A stretch of 32,479 nucleotides of DNA, taken from Gemmatimonadota bacterium (GTDB lineage Bacteria; Gemmatimonadota; Gemmatimonadetes; Gemmatimonadales; Gemmatimonadaceae). Positions 1 to 7,082 of this stretch are shown here, one piece after another (position 1 is the first letter of the stretch; the number at the start of each line of letters is the position of its first letter). The stretch spans positions 1 through 32,479 of the forward strand of contig JAGWYS010000014.1 in assembly GCA_018969225.1 (NCBI GenBank). The letters are read 5' to 3'. The notes below the pieces were generated by a model. It did not search any database. It was given only the letters and a program-made list of their open reading frames with translations, and was not told the DNA's origin. A program made the position numbers and the translations under genes.

Positions 1-3
1 CAT

Positions 4-28
4 GGGGCGTCGGGGTGAAGGACGCCCC
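4..28 (-). terminator. Possible terminator hairpin after fabH
   Basis: A perfect 8-bp inverted repeat (GGGGCGTC at 4-11, GACGCCCC at 21-28) with a 9-base loop lies five bases beyond the fabH stop codon on the minus strand. The stem is strong, but no run of U follows it, so termination may be inefficient or factor-assisted. Calling it a terminator rests on position and stem only. Confidence 0.45.
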
Positions 29-32
29 AAGC

Positions 33-1166
33 TTACTGCCGCAGCACCGCCTCCGCGAACTCCGGCGCCATGAGCCCGGCGCGCGAGCGCCCGTGCGGGT
101 CCTGCGTGGCCCGCACGCGGTTCACCAGCTCCAGCGCGCTCTCGCGGCAGGGCGGCAGCTCCCGCGCCGACTCCCCCAGCGGCGTCACCCGCTGGCCCCA
201 CCGCACCAGCAGCGAGTTGTAGGTGAGCCCGCCCCCGAACGCCGGCATCAGCAGCAGCGCCCCGGGGCGCACCCGCCCCTCCTCCAGCGCCTCCGCCAGC
301 GCCACCGGCACCGTGGCCGCGCTCATGTTGGCGTACTTCTGCACCGTCAGCATCACCTTCTCCATCGGGATCCCGGCGTACTTCGCCACCGCCTCGATGA
401 TCCGCAGGTTGGCCTGGTGCGGCACCACGAGGTCCACATCCTCGGGACGGTACCCCGCCTGCTCCAGCACGCGCTGCGACGCCGCCGCCATCGCCGACAC
501 CGCGCGCTTGAAGATGGCCTGCCCGTCGAAGTCCCAGATGGTGTCGCCGAAGGTCACGTCGCGCCCGCTGTAGGTGCACCCGAAGCCGCGCACCCGCAGC
601 GTCTCGCGCCCCTCGGCGTCGCACCCCAGCACGCTCCCGATCATCCCCTCCTCGCGGTCGGTGGCCTGCAGCACCACCGCCGCCGCGCCGTCGCCGAAGA
701 GCACCGCCACGTTGCGGTTGCTCCAGTCGAGGTAGCGGCTGATGAGCTCCACGCCGATCACCACCGCGGTGCGGATGGCCCCGGTGCGGATCATCGCCGT
801 GGCCGTCGCCAGCCCGTAGCAGAAGCTGGTGCAGGCGGTGTTGAGGTCCATCGCCGCCGCGCGCGTGGCCCCCAGCGCCACCTGCACCCCCGACGCGCTG
901 TTCGGCACCAGCTCGTCGTTCGACACCCCGCCGTAGATGATGAGGTCCACCTCGGCCGGGTCCACCCCCGCGCACGCCAGCGCGCGCGCCGACGCCACCG
1001 CGGACAGCTCGATCGCGCTCACGTGCGACACGCGCCGCTCCCGCATCCCGGTGCGGGTGCGGATCCACTCGTCGGTGGTGTCCAGGAAGGTGGACAGGTC
1101 GTCGTTCGTGAGCACCGCGGGGGGCATGCACTTGCCCCACCCGGTGATGGCCGCGTAGGTGGTCAT
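33..1166 (-). CDS. fabH: 3-oxoacyl-ACP synthase III (FabH-like ketoacyl synthase)
   Basis: Cytoplasmic condensing enzyme of the thiolase fold. FabH proper joins acetyl-CoA to malonyl-ACP to start fatty-acid synthesis; relatives make other acyl starters. The 377-residue product has the full Cys-His-Asn triad: C112 in NTACTSFCYG, H250 in VPHQANLRI and N280 in YANMSAATVP. It also has the early D-x2-EWIRTRTGMRERR block and the FGDGAAA motif. The reading frame stays open far upstream, but the family begins at MTTYAAITGWG, so ATG 1166 is chosen; no good Shine-Dalgarno is seen. The catalytic part ends near residue 326. About 50 further residues (from PLGESARELPP) extend past the usual family length of about 320. 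No acpP, fabD or fabF is adjacent, so a starter-unit role outside core lipid synthesis cannot be excluded. Confidence 0.93.
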   Translation of the reverse strand: MTTYAAITGWGKCMPPAVLTNDDLSTFLDTTDEWIRTRTGMRERRVSHVSAIELSAVASARALACAGVDPAEVDLIIYGGVSNDELVPNSASGVQVALGATRAAAMDLNTACTSFCYGLATATAMIRTGAIRTAVVIGVELISRYLDWSNRNVAVLFGDGAAAVVLQATDREEGMIGSVLGCDAEGRETLRVRGFGCTYSGRDVTFGDTIWDFDGQAIFKRAVSAMAAASQRVLEQAGYRPEDVDLVVPHQANLRIIEAVAKYAGIPMEKVMLTVQKYANMSAATVPVALAEALEEGRVRPGALLLMPAFGGGLTYNSLLVRWGQRVTPLGESARELPPCRESALELVNRVRATQDPHGRSRAGLMAPEFAEAVLRQ

Positions 1167-1233
1167 TTCGGAATGGGAGGGAGGGAACCGTCGCCCGCAA
1201 TCATCGCCTGCTGCGCACGGGCGCGGGAGGGGG

Positions 1234-1707
1234 TCAGGGTGGAGCGGGAGCGGTGAGACGCTCCGCCCGCACCCCGAACGCGATGGCCGCCCCCACCAGC
1301 TGCCGGTCGCTGGAGTACACCACGGCTTCGCCGGCAAGCGCCGCCGAGGCGAGATGGATGGCGTCGGCACTGCGCAGGCAGGTCGAGGGCGGGAGCGTCC
1401 GAAACACGGCGGCCACCCGCTCCCACACCGGGTCCGCACAGGGCACCAGGTGCCACACGCCCCGTTGGATGTCCTGCGCGAACTGCTCGCCGCACACGTC
1501 CGCCTCCTCCGGCGAGCACCGCCCTTCACGCACCCGCCGATGCAGCGCCGAGGCGAATTCCGCGCGCGCCAGCTCGGAGGTGACCAACCGGGGGACCCGC
1601 AGGGCCAAGGCCCGCACCGGCGCGCTGTCCGCCTCCGGCACGTAGCACTTGAGCACGTACGCGCTGTCGAAATACGCCGAGCGAATCGGCAGGGGCTCGG
1701 GGGTCAT
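1234..1707 (-). CDS. PIN-domain toxin, VapC-like ribonuclease
   Basis: Toxin half of a type II toxin-antitoxin pair; PIN proteins are Mg2+-dependent RNases that usually cut tRNA or rRNA. The 157-residue product shows acidic residues expected of the active site: D14 in YFDSAYVLKCY, E45/E50 in TSELARAEF, the aspartate of RSADAIHLASA, and a late VYSSDRQL block. The frame is open further upstream into the antitoxin gene, but ATG 1707 gives a normal PIN start and lies 13 bases after the antitoxin stop, as expected for a co-transcribed pair. It ends 67 bases before the fabH start on the same strand. The RNA target cannot be told from sequence. Confidence 0.88.
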   Translation of the reverse strand: MTPEPLPIRSAYFDSAYVLKCYVPEADSAPVRALALRVPRLVTSELARAEFASALHRRVREGRCSPEEADVCGEQFAQDIQRGVWHLVPCADPVWERVAAVFRTLPPSTCLRSADAIHLASAALAGEAVVYSSDRQLVGAAIAFGVRAERLTAPAPP

Positions 1708-1720
1708 GCGGCAGGCTCCG

Positions 1721-1969
1721 TCACCGCTCGTCGCGATCGGCCGACACGTCCTCCATACTGTCTCCCTCCACCAAACGCTCCTGCAGCCGGGCAAACGCGG
1801 GCAGCAACGGCCGAGTGGCGAAGGTCACGCGATCGGCATCCGGGGTATAAGGCACCAGCGTCGCCACCGGACGCCCCCTGTCGGTCACAATGACCGAATA
1901 TCCCGCCGCTGCCTCCCGAACCAGCGCACCAGTTTGCTCATGCAGCGCCCTGATCGAGACATATTTCAT
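1721..1969 (-). CDS. Phd/YefM-family antitoxin
   Basis: DNA-binding antitoxin partner of the downstream PIN toxin. The 82-residue product starts MKYVSIRALHEQTGALVR and continues with the block GYSVIVTDRGRPVATLVP, the usual Phd/YefM fold signature: a short N-terminal helix-strand unit that binds DNA and dimerises. The C-terminal part (FARLQERLVEGDSMEDVS) is the expected toxin-wrapping tail. A GTG three codons earlier (1978) is possible, but ATG 1969 fits family starts better. The start codon overlaps the perfect palindrome 1969-1987, so autorepression by the antitoxin or the toxin-antitoxin complex is very likely. Exact antitoxin subfamily is inferred from short motifs. Confidence 0.85.
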   Translation of the reverse strand: MKYVSIRALHEQTGALVREAAAGYSVIVTDRGRPVATLVPYTPDADRVTFATRPLLPAFARLQERLVEGDSMEDVSADRDER

Positions 1970-1987
1970 GTGACACACTGTGTCACA
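1969..1987 (-). promoter_or_regulatory. Palindromic operator of the toxin-antitoxin operon
   Basis: TGTGACACA C TGTGTCACA is a perfect 9-bp inverted repeat with one central base. Its left edge overlaps the first base of the antitoxin ATG. An AT-rich AGAATT, a candidate -10 element on the minus strand, follows at about 1987-1992. Size, symmetry and position match an autoregulatory operator for a Phd-type dimer; binding is inferred. Confidence 0.75.
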
Positions 1988-2018
1988 ATTCTGTGGTCAG
2001 CGCCAGCCCCGTCCCCCC

Positions 2019-2876
2019 TCACCCCCCCCACCGCTTCCGGTCCGCCCGCGCCCCCAGCTGCGCCCAGGTCAGTACCACGTCCGTCCGCCCCACCGCCCAC
2101 GGCGCCACGTCGTACGGGTTGTACAGGAAGCGCACCCCCTCCGCCACGATCCCCGCGTTTCCCGGCACCGGCAGCCGCTGCACCTCGGCAAACAGCAGCT
2201 CCCGCAGCGGCGGCGGCGCCGCGGGGTCCTCTGCCTTGGCCCGCACGAACCCCGCCTCCAGCAGCGGCACCAGCGCCGCCGTGTCGGCCACCATGGCGGT
2301 CACCGGGATCGCGGCGCCGGTGCGCAAGTCATAGCTGCGCAGCGTCGCCTCGTACTGCCCGTGCGCCCCGCCGGTGAAGGCGGTCGCCTCCACCTCCACG
2401 GTCAGCACGCGCGCCGAGGCCCAGGCCACCCGGGCGGTGACCGCGTGCAGGTAGCCGCCCTCCCAGTCGGGGGAGAGCCGACGTTGCGCGCGCAGGTCGC
2501 GGTGCAGCCGCGCCACGACGGCGTCAACATGGGCCGACAGCGACCGGCCGGCGGGGACCCCGGCCAGCGTCCGCAGCGTATCGCCCAGCGCCGCCAGGAC
2601 CGGCGCCAACGCCGCCGAATCGGCGCCGGTGGCGTCGGGGGCCACCGCCAGGCGCGGCAGCACGACCGTGGCCTCGGCGCAGGAGCTGTCCGTCACGCAC
2701 CGGCGCGCGGTCACCGAATCGACCTCGACCACCCGCGCGATCACCGGGGGCGGCGGCACCACCACCACCTCACCGGCGGGAGTGGCAGGGCGTTCGGCCG
2801 GCGCGGTGCAGGCCGCCACAGCCAGAACCACGGTCGGGAGCAGGACCGACAGGGGAAAGCGACGGAGGGGCAGCAT
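2019..2876 (-). CDS. Lipoprotein with RsiV-like DUF3298 domain
   Basis: 285-residue predicted lipoprotein. The N-terminus MLPLRRFPLSVLLPTVVLAVAAC is a signal peptide with lipobox AVAAC, lipidated at C23. The second half carries features of the DUF3298/RsiV C-terminal domain: TAFTGGAHGQYEATLRSYDL followed by RTGAAIPV, then near the end FLYNPYDVAPWAVG, matching the family's NPY-x-IAP block. In RsiV this domain binds lysozyme. Other family members are envelope proteins of unknown ligand, so lysozyme or cell-wall binding is only a suggestion. There is no transmembrane anti-sigma segment, so it is not an anti-sigma factor. It is divergent from the glycosyltransferase at 3071 and has its own leaderless-type promoter. 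Confidence 0.82.
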   Translation of the reverse strand: MLPLRRFPLSVLLPTVVLAVAACTAPAERPATPAGEVVVVPPPPVIARVVEVDSVTARRCVTDSSCAEATVVLPRLAVAPDATGADSAALAPVLAALGDTLRTLAGVPAGRSLSAHVDAVVARLHRDLRAQRRLSPDWEGGYLHAVTARVAWASARVLTVEVEATAFTGGAHGQYEATLRSYDLRTGAAIPVTAMVADTAALVPLLEAGFVRAKAEDPAAPPPLRELLFAEVQRLPVPGNAGIVAEGVRFLYNPYDVAPWAVGRTDVVLTWAQLGARADRKRWGG

Positions 2877-2888
2877 GGGGGTAACCTA
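2877..2888 (-). promoter_or_regulatory. Leaderless-type -10 element
   Basis: On the minus strand TAGGTT (2888-2883) is followed by exactly six bases (ACCCCC) and then the ATG of the DUF3298 lipoprotein. No Shine-Dalgarno fits in the gap. The spacing predicts transcription starting at or beside the start codon. It is one of five identical arrangements in the window. No obvious -35 box is seen. Confidence 0.6.
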
Positions 2889-3019
2889 GGGCGCCTGTCG
2901 GGCCCCCGCAGCGCCCAATTTTCCGTAAACAGGAACAGGCCCGCTCGTCCCCGCGGGTATTGCGACGTCGCGCTCGGCTCGTCTTCCGTGGCACGGGTCC
3001 CGCCCCGGTCCCCGGTGCC

Positions 3020-3036
3020 CGGTGGCCGCGCCACCG
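3020..3036 (+). other. Stem-loop in the leader of the first glycosyltransferase
   Basis: CGGTGGC CGC GCCACCG is a perfect 7-bp stem with a three-base loop, 34 bases before ATG 3071. The 194-bp divergent spacer 2877-3070 otherwise shows an AT-richer patch near 2918-2931 that may hold the plus-strand promoter. A role in attenuation is conceivable but not shown. Confidence 0.35.
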
Positions 3037-3070
3037 AGGGGCGAGGGGCCGACACCATGGAGAGCGCGCG

Positions 3071-4165
3071 ATGGCTGGAGGGCGGGGGATACCGCGGGTG
3101 CTGATGGTCCTGCCGCGGTTGGAGACCGGCGGGATGGAGTGCACGGTGCTGGCGCAGGCCCACCAGCTCCGCGCCGCCGGCGTGGAGGTGGCCCTCGCGG
3201 CCCTCTCCCCCGGCGGCGACCTGGAGGAGCAGGCGGCGGCGCGGGGGGTGCCGGTGGTCAGCACCCCCGGGGTGACCGACCTGAAGAGCGGGGCGGCCTT
3301 CGTGGGCGCCGCCGCCACGCAGGTCGGGGCCACCCTGGTTCATAGCCACACGGGCGCGTGGCTGCCGTCCGCCATCGCGGCGCGGCGGTTGCGGGTGCCG
3401 CACGTGCACACCCGCCACGGCTTCAATCCGGGGGCCACCGCCGCCGTCAGCGAGTTCCTGGCGGCACGCGCCACCAGCCACGTGGTGTGCGTGTCCGAGG
3501 AGCTGGCGCGGCATGGCCGGCAGATCCTCCGCATCTCCAGCGCGCGCCTGGAGGTCGTGCCCAATGGCGCGGACCTTGCCACCCTCCCTGAGCCCGCCCC
3601 CGTCGCAGCCGACGCCGACCCGGCGCTGGTGATGGTGTGCCGGCTGGTGACGGTCAAGAACATCCCCCTGGTGCTGGAAGCGCTTCGGCTGGTGCGCCCC
3701 CGGGTGCCGCGGCTCACGCTCACCCTCATGGGCGACGGTCCCGAGCGGGAGGCGCTCACGGCCCGGGCCGAGGCGCTGGGGGTGGCCGATGCGGTGCGGT
3801 TCCTGGGGATGGTGGAGCGGCCCTGGTCGCACCTCCCCCCCGGGGGGGTGTTCGTGCAGTCCAGCGACTCGGAGGGGCTGTCGGTCAGCCTCATCGAGGC
3901 GATGGCGATGGGGTGCCGGGTGGTGGCCACCGCCGTGGGGCAGACGGCCACCTTCGTGGACGGCGCCCCCGGCGTGCGGCTGGTCCCGCCGCGGGAGGTG
4001 CCCCCCATGGCCGCCGCCCTCGAGGCGATGGCGTGCATGGCCCCCGGCGAGGCGCGCCATCTGGAAGCGGCCAACCGGGCCCATGCGCGGGCGGTGGGGG
4101 GGGTAGGGCGGGTGGTGGAGCGGCTGCGGTCGCGCTACGCCGCCCTCGCAGCCGCGCAGGGATGA
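3071..4165 (+). CDS. Glycosyltransferase family 4 (GT-B fold)
   Basis: Cytoplasmic or membrane-associated retaining glycosyltransferase moving a sugar from a nucleotide donor to a glycan or lipid-linked acceptor. The 364-residue product begins RVLMVLPRLETGGMECTVL, the N-terminal GT-B nucleotide-fold strand and GG loop. VVPNGAD follows mid-protein, and the C-terminal donor domain carries VCRLVTVKNIPLVLEAL, LMGDGPERE and DSEGLSVSLIEAMAMG, the E-x7-E motif that contacts the sugar-nucleotide. ATG 3071 is chosen because it follows GGAGAG at a good distance; upstream codons in frame look non-coding. It is the first plus-strand gene of the glycan locus. Sugar and acceptor are unknown. Confidence 0.93.
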   Translation: MAGGRGIPRVLMVLPRLETGGMECTVLAQAHQLRAAGVEVALAALSPGGDLEEQAAARGVPVVSTPGVTDLKSGAAFVGAAATQVGATLVHSHTGAWLPSAIAARRLRVPHVHTRHGFNPGATAAVSEFLAARATSHVVCVSEELARHGRQILRISSARLEVVPNGADLATLPEPAPVAADADPALVMVCRLVTVKNIPLVLEALRLVRPRVPRLTLTLMGDGPEREALTARAEALGVADAVRFLGMVERPWSHLPPGGVFVQSSDSEGLSVSLIEAMAMGCRVVATAVGQTATFVDGAPGVRLVPPREVPPMAAALEAMACMAPGEARHLEAANRAHARAVGGVGRVVERLRSRYAALAAAQG

Positions 4166-4179
4166 CCTGACCCCCCCGC

Positions 4180-4221
4180 CGCGCGTCCTTGGTCGCGCGG
4201 CGCGCGTCCTTGGCCGCGCGG
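4180..4221 (+). repeat. Tandem pair of 21-bp repeats, each a hairpin
   Basis: Two abutting 21-bp units (4180-4200 and 4201-4221) differ at one base (T or C at unit position 14). In the first, CCGCGCG (4179-4185) and CGCGCGG (4194-4200) can pair around TCCTTGGT; the second forms an equivalent stem. They lie in the 146-bp gap between the glycosyltransferase and MBOAT genes. Possible roles are a transcription attenuator or a protein-binding site. Confidence 0.6.
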
Positions 4222-4311
4222 CAGGGCGGCGGCCTCCCCGTCCTCCCGCCCCGGCGATCCGGCCGGGCGTTCACCTCCGCGGGCTACCCGCAACCCTGGG
4301 GCAGTGCACAG

Positions 4312-5709
4312 ATGCTGTTCAACAGCCTGGAGTTCCTCCTCGGCTTCCTGCCGGTGGCGTACCTCGTGTTCTGGTCCCTGCGCGGGGCCCAGTCGCGGTA
4401 CGTCTGGCTGACCATCAGCGGGTACGTGTTCTACGGGTGGTGGGACCCGCGGTTCACGCTGCTCATGGCGTTTTCCACGCTGGTGAGCTTCACGGCCGGG
4501 CTGGGGATGGCCCGCGCCCCGCTGGGGTCGTCGCGGCGGCGCGCCTGGCTGGTGGTGCCGGTGGTGGTGGACCTCTCGCTGCTGGGGTTCTTCAAGTACG
4601 CCAACTTCGCGCTCGACACCGTCCGGGAGGTCACCACCTGGGCCGGCGCACCGGTGGCGCTCCCGCACCTGGACATCATCCTCCCCATCGGGATCTCGTT
4701 CTACACGTTCCACACCATCAGCTACATCGTGGACGCGTACCGGGGCGACATCACCCCCACGCGCAACCTGTGGGAGTACGCCGCCTACGTGTCGCTCTTC
4801 TCACAGCTGGTGGCGGGCCCCATCGTGCGCTTCCGCCAGGTGGAGGCCGACCTGGAGCAGCTGGGCGCCGACAGCCGCACGCGGTGGCTGCGCCGGGGGA
4901 TCGCGTTCTTCGTGATCGGCCTGGTGGAGAAGGTCCTCGTGGCCGACACGCTGGCCGCCCTGGTGGACCCGGCCTTCGCCGGGTGGCGGACGCTCTCCAC
5001 GGCGGGGGCGTGGCTGGCGACGCTGGGGTACACCTTCCAGCTGCTCTTCGACTTCTCGGGCTACAGCACGATGGCGGTGGGGCTGGGGTTCCTGTTCGGC
5101 ATCCGCATCCCGCAGAACTTCAACGCCCCCTACCAGTCGCTCGACCCGTCGGAGTTCTGGCAGCGCTGGCACATCTCGCTCTCCTCCTGCCTGCGCGACT
5201 ACGTCTACATCCCCTTCGGCGGCAACCGCCTGGGGGTGGCGCTCACCTACCGCAACCTGATGCTCACCATGCTCATCGGCGGGCTGTGGCACGGGGCCGC
5301 GTGGACGTTCGTGGTGTGGGGGGGGTACCACGGGCTCCTGCTGTGCGCCCACCGGCTTGGGCGGCGGCAGTGGGACGTGCTCCCCGCGCCGGTGCGGCAG
5401 GGGGGGATGTTCCTGGCGGCCATGGTGGGGTGGGTGTTCTTCCGCGCCACCAGCTTCGAGGAGGCGCTCCACATCCTGCGGACGATGGTGGTGCCCACGG
5501 CGGGGCAGCTCCCCAGCGACCTGAACCTCGGGCTGGTGGGGGTGACGATGGCGGTGGCGGCCTGGTGGAGCCTCCGGGGCCCCACGCCGCTGGCGATGGT
5601 GGAGCGCGGGGCGCCGTCGCGCCGGGTGGCGCTGGCGCTGGCGTTCGGCGCCAGCCTCGCGCTCATCATCACGGCGCGCCCGTCGCCGTTCCTCTACTTC
5701 CAGTTCTGA
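4312..5709 (+). CDS. MBOAT-family O-acyltransferase, AlgI-like
   Basis: Polytopic membrane protein of 465 residues that passes an acyl group, usually acetyl, across the membrane to a polysaccharide, as AlgI, PatA and DltB do. Signature blocks: LGFFKYANF near residue 100, PIGISFYTFHTISYIVDAYRG near 125-145, AGPIVRFRQ, then DPSEFWQRWHISLSSCLRDYVYIPFGGNR and GGLWHGAAWTFVVWGGYHG with the invariant catalytic histidine H327. The frame is open upstream, but MLFNSLEFLLGFLPVAYL is the standard AlgI-type start, so ATG 4312 is chosen. It ends two bases before the SGNH-fold gene at 5712, which indicates an operon. Substrate is inferred to be the glycan made by this locus. Confidence 0.95.
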   Translation: MLFNSLEFLLGFLPVAYLVFWSLRGAQSRYVWLTISGYVFYGWWDPRFTLLMAFSTLVSFTAGLGMARAPLGSSRRRAWLVVPVVVDLSLLGFFKYANFALDTVREVTTWAGAPVALPHLDIILPIGISFYTFHTISYIVDAYRGDITPTRNLWEYAAYVSLFSQLVAGPIVRFRQVEADLEQLGADSRTRWLRRGIAFFVIGLVEKVLVADTLAALVDPAFAGWRTLSTAGAWLATLGYTFQLLFDFSGYSTMAVGLGFLFGIRIPQNFNAPYQSLDPSEFWQRWHISLSSCLRDYVYIPFGGNRLGVALTYRNLMLTMLIGGLWHGAAWTFVVWGGYHGLLLCAHRLGRRQWDVLPAPVRQGGMFLAAMVGWVFFRATSFEEALHILRTMVVPTAGQLPSDLNLGLVGVTMAVAAWWSLRGPTPLAMVERGAPSRRVALALAFGASLALIITARPSPFLYFQF

Positions 5710-5711
5710 CC

Positions 5712-6842
5712 ATGGCCAACGGGACGCGTGCGACCGGGGTGTTGGGGGGACTGCTTGCGCTGGTGGCCGGCGCCGTGGCGTTCGAGGGGACGGTGCGGCT
5801 GGACGACTGGGCCCGCTTCGGCACCCCGCTCGCCTCGGGGGCGTCGTCGCTGGGGGACCTCGTGGTGCGCGACTCGCTGGGCATCCACGCGCGCCCCGGG
5901 GGGGCGTTCCGCCAGTTCGTCATCAACCGTCGCGGGTTCCGGGGGCCGGAGACGGCCGCGCTCCCCGAGCCGGCGCTGGTCATCGCGGCCAGCGGCGCCT
6001 CGGAAACCTTCGGGCTGTACGAACGCGCCGGGGGGGAATGGCCGCGCCAGCTGGAGGACACGTTGCGCGCCCGCTGCGCGGTGCCGGTGCAGGTGCTCAA
6101 TGCCGGGTTTGCCGGCATGGCGCTCCCCACGGTGATCCAGGATGTGGAGCGTCGGCTGGCGCCGCTGCGCCCCGATGTGGGGGTGTACTATCCCACTCCG
6201 GCCCAGTACTTGGAGGCCGAGCGCCCGGTGGCCACCCCCCCGGTGACGCACCCCACGCCGCCGCCGCCGCCCTGGCGGCTGCGCGCCGTGCCACGCACGC
6301 GGGACGCGCTCAAGCGGGCCGTGCCGGAGGCGGCGCTGGACCTGGTGCGGCGTCTGGACACGCGGCGGCAGCGCCAGGCGCTGGCGGACGCCCGGACGGG
6401 GGCGCACGCGGACACGGTGCCGCGTGACCGGCTGGCGGCGTACGAGGAGGACCTGCGCCGCCTGGTGGGGGTGTACCGCCGGGCCGGGATCACGCCGGTG
6501 CTGGTGGTGCACCAGCACCGGTTTGCCGACACCGTGTCGCAGGAGGCGCGGCGGACGCTGCGGGCGTGGGAGCGCTTCTACCCCCGCTACAGCGGCCGGG
6601 TGCTGCTGGCCTTCGACGACTCGGCGGCGGTGCGCACGCGCTGGGTGGCGCGCGACTCGCAGCTGCTGGTGGTCGATCCGCGGGCGGCGTTGCGCGCCCG
6701 CGGGACGGCCGCGTTTGCCGACTTCTCGCACTTCACCGACGACGGGGCCGCCCTGTTCGGGGGAGCGGTGGCCGCCGCGGTGGCTGCCCACCCCGACGCG
6801 GGTGCCGGATGCCGCGCCCCCGGTCCTGCGGGCCGTCCGTGA
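5712..6842 (+). CDS. SGNH-hydrolase-fold protein, likely extracytoplasmic acyl-transfer partner of the MBOAT protein
   Basis: 376-residue protein with an N-terminal membrane anchor or uncleaved signal (VLGGLLALVAGAVAF, residues 10-24). The SGNH features are a block I serine in AASGASETFG (S97) and a late D-x2-H pair in ADFSHFTDDGAALF (D337, H340). AlgJ/AlgX and PatB-type partners pair with MBOAT proteins in the same way, finishing acetyl transfer or removing acetyl groups outside the cytoplasmic membrane. It starts two bases after the MBOAT stop codon. The middle (residues 200-290) is poorly conserved and rich in Arg and Pro. Overall resemblance to known families is low outside the motifs, so acetyltransferase versus esterase activity is open. 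Confidence 0.78.
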   Translation: MANGTRATGVLGGLLALVAGAVAFEGTVRLDDWARFGTPLASGASSLGDLVVRDSLGIHARPGGAFRQFVINRRGFRGPETAALPEPALVIAASGASETFGLYERAGGEWPRQLEDTLRARCAVPVQVLNAGFAGMALPTVIQDVERRLAPLRPDVGVYYPTPAQYLEAERPVATPPVTHPTPPPPPWRLRAVPRTRDALKRAVPEAALDLVRRLDTRRQRQALADARTGAHADTVPRDRLAAYEEDLRRLVGVYRRAGITPVLVVHQHRFADTVSQEARRTLRAWERFYPRYSGRVLLAFDDSAAVRTRWVARDSQLLVVDPRAALRARGTAAFADFSHFTDDGAALFGGAVAAAVAAHPDAGAGCRAPGPAGRP

Positions 6843-7082
6843 GCGCCCGCGCGCGGCGGGGCCCGGTGGCCCGATTGGTGCACCCGCCCCCCGGTGGCCG
6901 GCGCCCCCGCCGGCCGGCCGCCCCGCGGCTGTTGCGCCGCCCCGGTCTCCGCCGTCCATGTACGTGACCCGTTTCCCCGCCCAGCCGGCCCGGGGGGTAT
7001 CCCTGCGTCCGGCATCCCCCATGGCGTTTCGCGCCGCGTCCCGCCTTCAGGCACGTCCGGCTGGCGGCGCGGGGGTGCGCCC

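Noticed and set aside
1167-1529. Upstream extension of the FabH frame by about 120 residues
   Set aside because: It runs over the PIN toxin gene and is Arg/Cys-rich without homology features; FabH proteins begin at the MTTYAAITG position.
2991-3006. TGGCAC followed by a GC stretch, resembling a sigma-54 -24 box
   Set aside because: The -12 TTGC half is missing (CGCC is found instead), and no bacterial enhancer-binding protein gene is nearby.
6843-7082. Possible riboswitch or small gene in the gap before the O-antigen ligase
   Set aside because: I looked on both strands for GEMM, cobalamin or other conserved cores and for a short coding frame; only GC-rich partial hairpins were seen.
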